Source: Bacteroidales bacterium UBA1176
GTDB lineage: Bacteria > Bacteroidota > Bacteroidia > Bacteroidales > WCHB1-69
DNA length: 18,972 bases
Assembly: GCA_002311645.1 (NCBI GenBank)
Contig: DBYW01000014.1
Span: forward strand, 1 to 18,972
Direction of reading: 5' to 3'
Shown here: piece after piece, positions 6,530 to 13,855 of the stretch
Layout: every line of letters begins with the position of its first letter
Numbering within the stretch: position 1 is the stretch's first letter
Notes under the pieces: model-generated
Databases searched by the model: none
What the model saw: only the letters and a program-made list of their open reading frames with translations
What the model was told of the DNA's origin: nothing
Program-made: the position numbers and the translations under genes

Positions 6530-7000
6530 TCATTGGTCATTGTATTCGAGACGGAAGGTGCCAGAGGGCTGCTCATCAACGATGTGGATGCCGAGTTCGG
6601 AAAGCTCGTTGCGCACGAAGTCCCGGTATGGGATTTGCGGGTGGGGGAGGGTCAGTCGCTTGTCATGACAGTCAACCCCTTCGTAGTCAAGGATGTCCAA
6701 GTCGATGGTGCGGTCGCTATAGACGGCGCGTCCGTCTTCGTAACGGGTCTTCACAGAACGTCCGAGTTCTCGTTCAATGGCTTGGAGTTCGTCCAATAAC
6801 TCCAAGGGTTTCAGCCAAGTATGCATGAGCACGGATTGGTTCAGAAAGGGTGGTGCCTCGAATCCCCATGCAGGGGTTTCGGTCACGGGTGTGCACTGCA
6901 CGACGCGCCCCACGCGCTCCGCCATGAGCATGAGGGCCTGCGCGAGATAAGCCGCGCGGTCGCCTACATTGCTGCCCATGCCGATAACTGTACGTTTCAT
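6530..7000 (-). CDS. folK: 2-amino-4-hydroxy-6-hydroxymethyldihydropteridine pyrophosphokinase
   Basis: This 156-residue folate-pathway enzyme transfers pyrophosphate from ATP to 6-hydroxymethyl-7,8-dihydropterin. Motifs seen are GMGSNVGDR (7-15), FLNQSV (52-57) of the pterin pocket, the metal-binding DRTIDLDIL with Asp100 and Asp102, and LPHPQIPYRDFV (118-129). The frame is open further upstream, but that stretch would begin within the promoter. The two adjacent ATGs at 7003 and 7000 are the plausible starts; I use the second, which gives MKRTVIGMGSN. A promoter box at 7012-7019 allows only a very short leader. The gene is followed by the deoxynucleoside kinase. Confidence 0.95.
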   Translation of the reverse strand: MKRTVIGMGSNVGDRAAYLAQALMLMAERVGRVVQCTPVTETPAWGFEAPPFLNQSVLMHTWLKPLELLDELQAIERELGRSVKTRYEDGRAVYSDRTIDLDILDYEGVDCHDKRLTLPHPQIPYRDFVRNELSELGIHIVDEQPSGTFRLEYNDQ

Positions 7001-7011
7001 CATATCGGCTG

Positions 7012-7019
7012 CAAAGATA
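7012..7019 (-). promoter_or_regulatory. -7 box of folK
   Basis: TATCTTTG on the minus strand fits TAnnTTTG and lies 8-11 nt before the folK start codons, implying an almost leaderless mRNA. No good -33 box is placed correctly. The T-tract of the upstream terminator abuts it. Confidence 0.5.
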
Positions 7020-7043
7020 AAAAAAATGCCCGCAAAGCAGGCA
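7019..7043 (-). terminator. rho-independent terminator upstream of folK
   Basis: On the minus strand TGCCTGC (7043-7037) pairs with GCGGGCA (7033-7027) around a TTT loop, with one G-T pair, followed by eight T residues. It must end a minus-strand transcript arriving from above 7044, either from the DMT gene or from the small ORF ending at 7055. Confidence 0.75.
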
Positions 7044-7383
7044 ATTCTCAAAGGTTAATTGTTGATGATCGTCAATGTCGCACTGCAGGAACAGGGCAGA
7101 ATGACCAACGTGCGAGAATACCGCAGGATGTTATCAATAATCCGCCGTGACGGTTTCTCTCTTTTGACGGTTTTGCATTTCAAATTTAAAGAGGTAGAGG
7201 TGATCTCCATGGGCAATAGGTGTTGGTGAATACTTTTCGAAAATACTCCAACATAACGTCATCACCCCAATAATTATTATATCCCCCGGCATTTTTTTTT
7301 CTGATACCGCCGCCCTAAATTCAGATTGTGATAGCATGTGACTAACAAACAACATGTTGCCACGATTGCCCTTTGTCACTTGG
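7044..7383. other. intergenic region with a possible very small ORF
   Basis: About 340 bases between a terminator and the DMT gene stop. It holds one suggestive minus-strand frame (7055-7183) and a 10-bp palindrome CAACATGTTG at 7350-7359. It also holds an 81-codon minus-strand frame (7134-7379) that resembles nothing I know. No RNA gene was recognised. Confidence 0.5.
7055..7183 (-). CDS. possible tiny ORF of about 42 residues (or its decayed remnant)
   Basis: The minus-strand frame ending in TAA at 7057-7055 contains KPSRRIIDNILRYSRTL and ends TIINN. I recall similar Lys-Pro-Ser...IxNIL.YSRxL...N small ORFs from other Bacteroidetes, but this is memory and not a search. Only 11 nt after its stop lies a good terminator on the same strand, which suggests a real transcript end here. 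There is no ATG in frame; the nearest start is a TTG at 7183-7181. An ATG at 7178-7176 in the neighbouring frame would join it if one base were removed, so it may be frameshifted. The role is unknown. Confidence 0.3.
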   Translation of the reverse strand: MKCKTVKREKPSRRIIDNILRYSRTLVILPCSCSATLTIINN

Positions 7384-7752
7384 CTATTTTTTGAATATAA
7401 AATAGACGGCTAACAACAAGAAGATGAATCCAATCAAATGGTTGATGCGCATCGGTTCCGTCTTGAACATCAACAGCGTGAAGATGGTGAACACGGTCAA
7501 GGAGATTGCCTCTTGGATGACTTTGAGTTGCCAAAGGTCAAAAGGTCCGCCGTTATTGACGAAACCAATCCGGTTAGCGGGTATCATGAAACTGTACTCG
7601 ATGCCAGCCAACAACCAACTTAACAGGATGATCAACGGCAGCGACAACTTGGAAAACCAAGGATATTGCTGCAACTTGAGATTTCCATACCAAGCGACCG
7701 TCATGAACACATTTGAGCACAACAACAACAGAATGCAATTTAATCCTCTCAT
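7384..7752 (-). CDS. DMT family membrane protein (DUF486)
   Basis: This 122-residue inner-membrane protein has four predicted helices at about 4-21, 34-52, 76-97 and 103-120. The family features are SNVFMTVAWYGNLK near the start, the conserved loop EYSFMIPANRIG (52-63), QLKVIQEAISL before helix three, and GFIFLLLAVYFIFK at the end. DUF486 proteins belong to the drug/metabolite transporter clan, but their substrate is not known. The open frame extends upstream to 7878, but that part crosses the promoter box, so I start at the ATG at 7752. It has no close operon partner. Confidence 0.9.
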   Translation of the reverse strand: MRGLNCILLLLCSNVFMTVAWYGNLKLQQYPWFSKLSLPLIILLSWLLAGIEYSFMIPANRIGFVNNGGPFDLWQLKVIQEAISLTVFTIFTLLMFKTEPMRINHLIGFIFLLLAVYFIFKK

Positions 7753-7786
7753 GATGCAATGAATTAGGGTAGGGTGTAAGCGGCGG

Positions 7787-7794
7787 CAAAAATA
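7787..7794 (-). promoter_or_regulatory. -7 box of the DMT gene
   Basis: TATTTTTG on the minus strand fits TAnnTTTG, 35 nt before the ATG at 7752. A matching -33 box is not evident. Confidence 0.5.
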
Positions 7795-8027
7795 TAAAAA
7801 TATCCCATGACGAACGCCCACACGAACCCTCTTTTGCCTGAAATTCAATATCGCGTTGAGAATTTGATTTTCGAACAACGGTTGTATTCCGCATCGGATT
7901 TCTGAATTTTCAAAAACAGCCCAACCGACAGTGCTGTTTTATATCAAAGGAAAACATAAAATAGCTAATGTGGCTGAACAGCATCCCGGTATCATCAAAA
8001 GACGAATAATAAAATAGAAAACGGTAT

Positions 8028-8171
8028 ATTACAAATGGAACAACACAATATCTTACAAAAGTAAACAAACAACCATAAACGACACAAAAGTAACCACAAA
8101 CCACCATAACAATAATACCTAATAGTTACAAATGTAACAATGTACAAGTGTGGTTGTGTTACAAAAAGAAA
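8028..8171. repeat. cluster of GTTACAAATGTAAC-like palindromic sites
   Basis: The best copy, at 8125-8138, is GTTACA-AA-TGTAAC, a perfect 6-bp inverted repeat with a 2-bp centre. Weaker copies lie at 8028-8041 (12 of 14 bases), 8052-8065 (11 of 14), 8081-8094 (11 of 14) and 8158-8171 (10 of 14). A further copy in the opposite orientation lies at 8447-8460 (12 of 14). They could be operators for the adjacent XRE regulator. Three of them also match TAnnTTTG on the minus strand, so some may be promoter boxes. Confidence 0.5.
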
Positions 8172-8238
8172 TAACTGCGGATACATTCTTCAATACACAG
8201 TGGAAAGCATGATAAATGTCCCACTTGTGATTTGATTC

Positions 8239-8250
8239 TGAATATATTCA
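8239..8250. repeat. 12-bp perfect palindrome
   Basis: TGAATATATTCA is fully self-complementary. It may be a protein-binding site, but in AT-rich DNA its significance is uncertain. Confidence 0.4.
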
Positions 8251-8331
8251 ATATAAAATACTGATTATTAAATATTTTATGCAATTTATATCAAGCATTG
8301 TTTCAGAATAACAGCACACTTTACTAACAAT

Positions 8332-8369
8332 ATATGAATAATTCAAATATGCAATTATTGTATTCATAT
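8332..8369. repeat. 9-bp inverted repeat (ATATGAATA / TATTCATAT)
   Basis: The arms at 8332-8340 and 8361-8369 are exact complements separated by 20 bases. They may form a hairpin or a spaced operator. There is no T-tract pattern of a terminator. Confidence 0.4.
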
Positions 8370-8523
8370 TTTCAAGTGGTTAATCATGTTATCTAAAGCA
8401 CAGATTCTAAATGTTATGAACATTTTTCAAAAGTGCATATTTTTATGTTTTATTTGTAACTTCGCCTGAATATGTACGTATTATGGTTTAGTTTTGTATT
8501 TTTTATATTGATATAAAATTGTG

Positions 8524-8531
8524 TATTTTTG
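8524..8531 (+). promoter_or_regulatory. -7 box of the XRE regulator gene
   Basis: TATTTTTG lies 24 nt before the ATG at 8556, giving a leader of roughly 18 nt. A second TAnnTTTG match (TAGTTTTG) lies at 8489-8496. Neither has an ideal -33 box. Confidence 0.5.
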
Positions 8532-8555
8532 TAAATTGTTTTTTATAAAATTAGT

Positions 8556-9200
8556 ATGGTAGATAGAATTAAACAAGTAATGGATTATGCACAAATGTCA
8601 ACTTCAGCATTTGCGGATAAAATTGACATCGGCAGATCAAGTCTGACGCATATTTTTACAGGACGTAACCAACCCAGTTTGGATGTGGCCAAGAAGATTC
8701 TGGTGGCTTTCCCTGAAATCTCCACGGAATGGTTAATTATGGGGGTGGGCAACATGTTTCAAGAAGTGAAACAATCGGTTGCAACTGGTAACGAGTCCAG
8801 CAAAGATACGCTTGCCATGGCGCAGATAGATCTCTTTTCAGGGGAGGATGGATCAGATGGCACGGTTGTACCTCAAGCCACGTCCCAGCCCTTGGCTGTA
8901 GAGCCTGAAATCAAGCCTGTTTTTACCACTCAATCCAAGGAAGTTTTTGAATCAAAGGATGTTGCACCTTCCGCAGAAATGCCGTCTGGCGTGGCTGTTA
9001 CAATGCCACAGGCGGAACCGCTACCGTCGCCTGCGGTGGTCAGTGCCCCTCGTTCACGCAGTCGGAATACAGAATCCAATAATTCGTCCCGAGAATCGAA
9101 ACGCGATCGAATATCCAATTCTCAGGGTGATAAGAAAATTGTGCAGATTGTTTTCTTCTATGAGGACAAAAGTTTCGACATCTATACACCGAACGCTTAG
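8556..9200 (+). CDS. XRE-type helix-turn-helix regulator with long linker and conserved C-terminal strand
   Basis: This 214-residue protein has an N-terminal HTH_3/XRE domain (about 3-66) with the pattern MSTSAFADKIDIGRSSLTHIFTGRNQPSLDVAKKIL, written here only to show its helices: S16-D22 leads into the recognition helix near GRSSLTHI. A variant WLIMGVGNMF segment (about 59-68) follows, typical of Bacteroidetes regulators of this type. Residues about 70-190 are rich in Ser, Pro, Glu and Ala and are probably disordered. The end, KKIVQIVFFYEDKSFDIYTP, is a compact two-strand motif that recurs at the C-terminus of related Bacteroidetes HTH proteins, as I recall them. It binds DNA in the cytoplasm; its targets are unknown. 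It is preceded by a palindrome-rich region, which may be its operator, and converges on tamB with overlapping stop codons. Confidence 0.88.
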   Translation: MVDRIKQVMDYAQMSTSAFADKIDIGRSSLTHIFTGRNQPSLDVAKKILVAFPEISTEWLIMGVGNMFQEVKQSVATGNESSKDTLAMAQIDLFSGEDGSDGTVVPQATSQPLAVEPEIKPVFTTQSKEVFESKDVAPSAEMPSGVAVTMPQAEPLPSPAVVSAPRSRSRNTESNNSSRESKRDRISNSQGDKKIVQIVFFYEDKSFDIYTPNA

Positions 9201-12200
9201 TCATTGTTCTTTTGGGAAATGTTTTTCCGGACTGCTTTTTGTCTCTTTCTGGGCTTCGTTTTCGTCGTTTTGCCTTTGCGTCGGACGGAATCAAAATCTT
9301 GTTTATAGACCAGAGCTGCACCAGCCGTGTAGTTGATTTGGTTGTTCTGGTAGTAATAGTTCTCGTCGCGTTCTCCGATATACGTATATGCTTTGACCTT
9401 CCAGGTGCCAGATTTGTTGAGGGCGTATCCTATCGTGAGGTCGCCATACATATTGTATTGGGCTTGGGTGTTCTTGTCGTCGTAGTAGCCGATGCTCGTT
9501 TCCACGGTCATGCGGTCTTTGAGCAAGTTGGCACTGCCAGTCACGCCATATTCGGCGGCACTGGTCTCCGTCGCCTGGTTGTAGGTGATGCCGAAAGAGC
9601 CGTTTTGGTTGGCAAACAGGTCACCTAACATATTGTTGACGATATTGCTGAACACATTCAGGCTGGAGGAGCTTATGTTGCGATCTGTGTTGGAAGACTG
9701 TGTTGGCAGGAAGTTGTTGGTGACCATGAAATAGGCGAACTGTTTCATGACATTTTCCTTGTTGTTGGTGTCCAAGGCATTGAAAAACGCATTGTTTACC
9801 TCTGCGCTGCTGTTGGGCAATTCAAAGCTGAAGGAGGGTTCAATGCGCTGCATGATGGGACCATTGAGATGAATGTAGGCATTGACATTGGCGCTGGCAT
9901 TGAAATAGTCGGATGCGGCGAGGGACGACAAGGAGGTTTTGGAAGTCTTGTAGGCACTGATGTGTGTGGTCATGTTCTCCAGCGGGCCGTCGAAGATGAT
10001 GCTTCCGCCAGGCACCAGGGTGAAACGGGAATTGACGACATTGAACAGGGCGATTCTGAAATCCCCGGAATGGAGGCCGAGATTGCCGTAGAGGTTGATG
10101 CCGTCATTTTCGTTATAGGTAAGTTGGAATTTGCCATCGGCGCGTGCGTTCATCGTGCCGCCGATGGACTCGAGATACAACACCACGTCGGCATCGTTGG
10201 TGACATTGAAGGTGAAATCAAAGTCCAGGGCAGTGGACGATTTCGCGGTGCTTTCCTTGAACACCTCTTCGGTTTGGAGGTTGGCCGTCGGCTTGGGCGT
10301 GAAATGGATGGCGTTGGATTGTGAGGTCGAGTTGGCGGATGTGATCTGCAGCACGATGCGGGTGCCGTCCAAAGTGTAGAGATCCGGGCCAACGAAACGA
10401 ATGCGGTTGCTATTGCCCTTTATGGAAACATCGCCCGAGACAATGCCTTCGCCATAAAAGACCGAATTGACATTCTTGGGCGTGTTGAGCACCATGATAC
10501 GGTTTGTGTGGATGGCCAGATCAATCAACATGTTTTTGAAGGCTTGGTGCTTGACACTTCCTTTCAAGAAAGCCTCATCGCCATTCTTGTCCGTGATGCG
10601 CATGTTGTCGAAAAAGATGCCCTCTTTGTTGAATCGGATCTCCTGATTTTTGACGTTATAGACAGTGCCCAGTGCAGCGATGCCCATCTGAACGTCGACC
10701 GTCTTCACGCTGCCCTCCAGGTAGGTGCTTTTGGGTTTGGCGTGAAAGGAGAGTTGTCCGGACGCTGTACCGCTGAATTTGTTGCTGAAGGAAGACAGAA
10801 AAGGGGAGATGAATCCGACTTCCAAAGTGTCGAATTTGGCTTGGGCTTCGAACTCTTTGGCATCTATGACGTAATGGCCGCTGAGCATTGCCAAGGTCGT
10901 CGGTTCTTTTTGGAAATTGCGGAAAGTGTAGTCTTTTAACGAGAGATGGCTGTTGGTGCTGTCTTTGAAGATACCGCCGCTAAATCCGACGTTGCCGGCT
11001 GTGTCCAGGCCTGCGACCACGAAAACGTCACCGACGGAGGTGTTTTGAAACTGTAATTCATCGGTTAACAATTTACCGAAGATGACGACTCTGTCTTTGG
11101 GTTGAATGAGGTTGGCGTCGATAGAGACGGTGCCGCCCAATCCTAAATTGCCGACGATAGGATTCAGGATGTCCAGGTCGAATTTCTCGACCTGAAGGTT
11201 CATGCGCTCCCGCGTTCCTTTGGCATAGCGTCCGTCGACAGTGATGTTGCTGTTGCCATTCCTGATGACGAGGTCGTGGACGGCGATGGCGCCTTTTTGC
11301 AAACTGATTCCGTTGTCATTGTTGAATTCCCAAGGCATGTCGTTGATATAGAGAACGGAGTTGCGCAAGGCAAAGGAGATGTCGTCGACATCCGCCACGT
11401 TGGCGTGGCCCGAAAGCCGTGATGTGCTGTTGTCACGATGGTTGAAATCGTTATGCCATTCAAAATTGTAATAGATGGAGTCGTTATGGGCGTTGGCTGC
11501 GAGATCGATGCTCTCCAAGGGGAATCGGTTGTTCCCCAATATGGCGACGATGGAGTCGGAACGCAGCCGCATGTACAGGTTCTTGACATCGGAAGAGTTT
11601 CCGTCCAAAGTAAGATTATGAACGGCGATTTTGTTCCGAATGCCGAAGAAAGGGATGTCTGCCTGAACACGGTCGGATTTGTGATCGGAGGTGAGGGCGA
11701 TGTCAACGGTGGAGTTGGATGCCAGAAAAACGTTTGGCAAGATGATGCGTAAGAGGTTCCAAGTGCGGTAGGTGGTAACACTAATATTAAGGAATCCCAA
11801 CTCCTCGCGCTCTGCAACAAGAGCAGGAGATATGGTGGATTTGGCGGGAATCAAGGTCGGGAAAAAGGCATGTGCGACATTCTGCAGGGTGTCCTTGATG
11901 CTGTTGATGTGGTAATTGGTTTCAAGGGTCGCATTGGCAATCCCGGATGCGAGGATGTATTTGTGCGTGTTGTCGTTATTGAGGGCAGTCAGGCGGATGC
12001 GGTCATGGAGCAGGCTGTCTTCGCCTGTATAGATGCGGATATTGTCACATGCGGCATATCCATTGACATTCTCGATATTGCTGCCGTGCAGGGCTATGGC
12101 GAAGTTGTCGAACCCGATGCGCAGTTTGGGGTTCTTTTGCAGGGCATAGAGAATCTTGTTGAGGCCGGTGGCGGACGCGGAGTCCACGGCAGGCATTCTT

Positions 12201-13843
12201 TTCGCGATGGTACCGGCATCGAAATGGTCAAGGGAAATGGAGCCTTGCAGGAAGGGGGTCTTTTCAGTAAGGTCGAGTTGTGCTAAGATGTCGCCTTTGA
12301 AATTGGGATCGTTTGCGACGATGGTTCCGTTGTAGAACTTGTTTTTGTAGTCGGCCTCCACTTTGGTGTTGTGCAGGTTGTAACCGAGGAGGGAGAGATG
12401 GCCGATGTCGCCAGTCAGGTGTGCCTGCAAGGTCTTGAAATTCTCGGCGGACAGAGTGGGGGAGTCCATATCGCCGTCGAAGGAGAAGTGTGCGCCTGTG
12501 GTGCCGAGCACTTTTGGGGTGTTGGTCAGTTTGGCGAGATTGAGGTTGGGAGACGAGACGGAACCTTCAAAAAGATATTTGCCGTCTTCGACAAAAGTCC
12601 CTAAACTTGCAAACAGGGTGCCCAGGGCAGTATGGGCGTCCACGGTGGCGTCAAACACAGAAGGCGTGCCCGAGAAAATGCACTTGAAGCCCGTGTTCCC
12701 CAGCTTGGCAATGGTCTTGTTGATGGGTATTTTTTTGCCTCCCGGCAAGGTGAAGTTGGCTAATGCGGGGACGTTGACCTGTGAGGAGTCGATGTTGGCC
12801 GTGATGCGCGCATGTTTGAAATTGGTGATGTCCGTAATGGCCAAGTCGCCGTTCAAGCGGGTTCCCATGCCCCAGCCGGCATGCAGCCCGATGAGACGGA
12901 AATCGCGCAGGGGCCCCTCGAAGCGGTCGGCCTCGATCATCACCGTCTCGTCCATGCCCTTGAGCGAGGGCACATGCGCCACAACATCCTGCATGCCTAA
13001 CTGCGAGGGACGTATGGTCGTCTTGAAATACACCGAATCCAAGAACTCTCCCAATCCGTGCCATTGGGGATAATAAAAGGCAAAATCCATGTCCAATCGG
13101 CTGTTGGGTGTCACGAATTTCAGCTTGTCGAAAATCAGCGCCGTGTCGGAAATGGAGAAGTCGCCTTGGCCATCAGTGAGCGAAAAACCATTGTACTGGT
13201 TGTAGGCCAAGTGCTTGAACTTTGTGGCCACGGTGGTCACACCCTCGTAGTGTACCTTGAAGTCCTCGCTGCTCCAATTAAGGTCTTTGATCTCATAGAA
13301 AGCATAGTCGATGTCGTGTTTGTTCTTCACATCAAAAACCTTCCGGGAGTCATCCATGACCACGGCGACCCGGCTGTTCGACAGACTGAGTTTTTTGGAG
13401 GTGAGCAGGAATGTGCCGGGTTCTTTTTTGTGAGGGAATACCTTGGCCCACACGGAGAAGTTGACAGACTTCTCACCGGAATATTTGCGGACAACCACAT
13501 TGGCCTTGTCGAGGTCGATTTCCTGGAAAACTAACTTGAGGGGTTTGAGACTGAAATACTGCAGCCGTCCCTTGACTGTGCCCACATAGATCATGTCGTT
13601 ATGATGGTGGTCGCAGATGCGGAAGTCGTGGGCGACGAGTTTGAGGGTGGGGGTGATGTGGATGTCCTTCATGGATATTTCGGTGCCCCATTTTTCGGTC
13701 AATTTGTCGGTGACTTTGCCGACGACAAACGTTTGGACGGAGGGCACGAAGAGCAGCCCCACGACGGCAAGGTCGAGGATCAGGAATCCCAAGAAGATCC
13801 ATAGGATTGCTTTCCAGAATTTTTTTCTACTTTTGCCGCTCAA
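9197..13843 (-). CDS. tamB: translocation and assembly module protein TamB (DUF490)
   Basis: This 1548-residue protein is anchored in the inner membrane by one N-terminal helix (about 11-33, FWKAILWIFLGFLILDLAV...) and then spans the periplasm. The long middle part is repetitive beta strand with AsmA/TamB-like patterns. The C-terminal third (roughly 1080-1510) fits the TamB/DUF490 domain, including GKFQLTYNENDGINLYGNL, DFRIALFNVVNSRFTLVPGG and a final barrel-like region. A basic lysine/arginine tail closes the protein. TamB-like proteins help lipid transport or outer-membrane protein assembly; the exact role in Bacteroidetes is less clear. The only start that keeps the membrane helix is a TTG at 13843-13841; the next in-frame ATG is about residue 56, after the helix. 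It lies divergently from tsaD, an arrangement I know from other Bacteroidetes. Confidence 0.93.
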   Translation of the reverse strand: MSGKSRKKFWKAILWIFLGFLILDLAVVGLLFVPSVQTFVVGKVTDKLTEKWGTEISMKDIHITPTLKLVAHDFRICDHHHNDMIYVGTVKGRLQYFSLKPLKLVFQEIDLDKANVVVRKYSGEKSVNFSVWAKVFPHKKEPGTFLLTSKKLSLSNSRVAVVMDDSRKVFDVKNKHDIDYAFYEIKDLNWSSEDFKVHYEGVTTVATKFKHLAYNQYNGFSLTDGQGDFSISDTALIFDKLKFVTPNSRLDMDFAFYYPQWHGLGEFLDSVYFKTTIRPSQLGMQDVVAHVPSLKGMDETVMIEADRFEGPLRDFRLIGLHAGWGMGTRLNGDLAITDITNFKHARITANIDSSQVNVPALANFTLPGGKKIPINKTIAKLGNTGFKCIFSGTPSVFDATVDAHTALGTLFASLGTFVEDGKYLFEGSVSSPNLNLAKLTNTPKVLGTTGAHFSFDGDMDSPTLSAENFKTLQAHLTGDIGHLSLLGYNLHNTKVEADYKNKFYNGTIVANDPNFKGDILAQLDLTEKTPFLQGSISLDHFDAGTIAKRMPAVDSASATGLNKILYALQKNPKLRIGFDNFAIALHGSNIENVNGYAACDNIRIYTGEDSLLHDRIRLTALNNDNTHKYILASGIANATLETNYHINSIKDTLQNVAHAFFPTLIPAKSTISPALVAEREELGFLNISVTTYRTWNLLRIILPNVFLASNSTVDIALTSDHKSDRVQADIPFFGIRNKIAVHNLTLDGNSSDVKNLYMRLRSDSIVAILGNNRFPLESIDLAANAHNDSIYYNFEWHNDFNHRDNSTSRLSGHANVADVDDISFALRNSVLYINDMPWEFNNDNGISLQKGAIAVHDLVIRNGNSNITVDGRYAKGTRERMNLQVEKFDLDILNPIVGNLGLGGTVSIDANLIQPKDRVVIFGKLLTDELQFQNTSVGDVFVVAGLDTAGNVGFSGGIFKDSTNSHLSLKDYTFRNFQKEPTTLAMLSGHYVIDAKEFEAQAKFDTLEVGFISPFLSSFSNKFSGTASGQLSFHAKPKSTYLEGSVKTVDVQMGIAALGTVYNVKNQEIRFNKEGIFFDNMRITDKNGDEAFLKGSVKHQAFKNMLIDLAIHTNRIMVLNTPKNVNSVFYGEGIVSGDVSIKGNSNRIRFVGPDLYTLDGTRIVLQITSANSTSQSNAIHFTPKPTANLQTEEVFKESTAKSSTALDFDFTFNVTNDADVVLYLESIGGTMNARADGKFQLTYNENDGINLYGNLGLHSGDFRIALFNVVNSRFTLVPGGSIIFDGPLENMTTHISAYKTSKTSLSSLAASDYFNASANVNAYIHLNGPIMQRIEPSFSFELPNSSAEVNNAFFNALDTNNKENVMKQFAYFMVTNNFLPTQSSNTDRNISSSSLNVFSNIVNNMLGDLFANQNGSFGITYNQATETSAAEYGVTGSANLLKDRMTVETSIGYYDDKNTQAQYNMYGDLTIGYALNKSGTWKVKAYTYIGERDENYYYQNNQINYTAGAALVYKQDFDSVRRKGKTTKTKPRKRQKAVRKNISQKNND
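13807..13835 (+). promoter_or_regulatory. promoter of tsaD, inside the first codons of tamB
   Basis: TACTTTTG (13828-13835) matches the -7 box, and TTG (13807-13809) lies 18 nt upstream as a -33 element. Transcription would begin near 13842, about 14 nt before the tsaD ATG. The whole promoter lies within the 5' coding part of tamB. Confidence 0.65.
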
Positions 13844-13855
13844 AATATCGTTGTT

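Larger units (their letters stand above)
7753..8555. other. long AT-rich intergenic region with repeated palindromes
   Basis: About 800 bases without a convincing gene. From about 7880 the DNA is much richer in A and T than the neighbouring genes. It holds a promoter for the DMT gene at the left end, a cluster of GTTACAAATGTAAC-like sites from 8028 to 8460, further palindromes at 8239-8250 and 8332-8369, and a promoter for the XRE gene at the right end. The two short minus-strand frames around 7910-8186 have no protein-like composition. Confidence 0.7.

Noticed and set aside
7134..7379. 81-codon minus-strand frame between folK and the DMT gene
   Set aside because: No recognisable motif, odd composition and no promoter or partner. 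It is kept only as a possible upstream part of a frameshifted small ORF.
8028..8171. CRISPR array or plasmid-type iteron origin
   Set aside because: The repeats are only 14 bp, imperfect and unevenly spaced, with no Cas or Rep gene nearby.
7910..8186. Two short minus-strand frames rich in Phe, Tyr, Val and Cys
   Set aside because: They are translations of AT-rich repeated DNA, with no start context and no protein-like pattern.
8556..9200. Phage repressor or antitoxin
   Set aside because: No integrase, toxin or phage gene lies nearby. The long linker and C-terminal motif differ from small phage or antitoxin XRE proteins.
12405..13073. 222-codon plus-strand frame antisense to tamB
   Set aside because: It is a shadow of the codon pattern of tamB. 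Its composition is not protein-like and no promoter precedes it.
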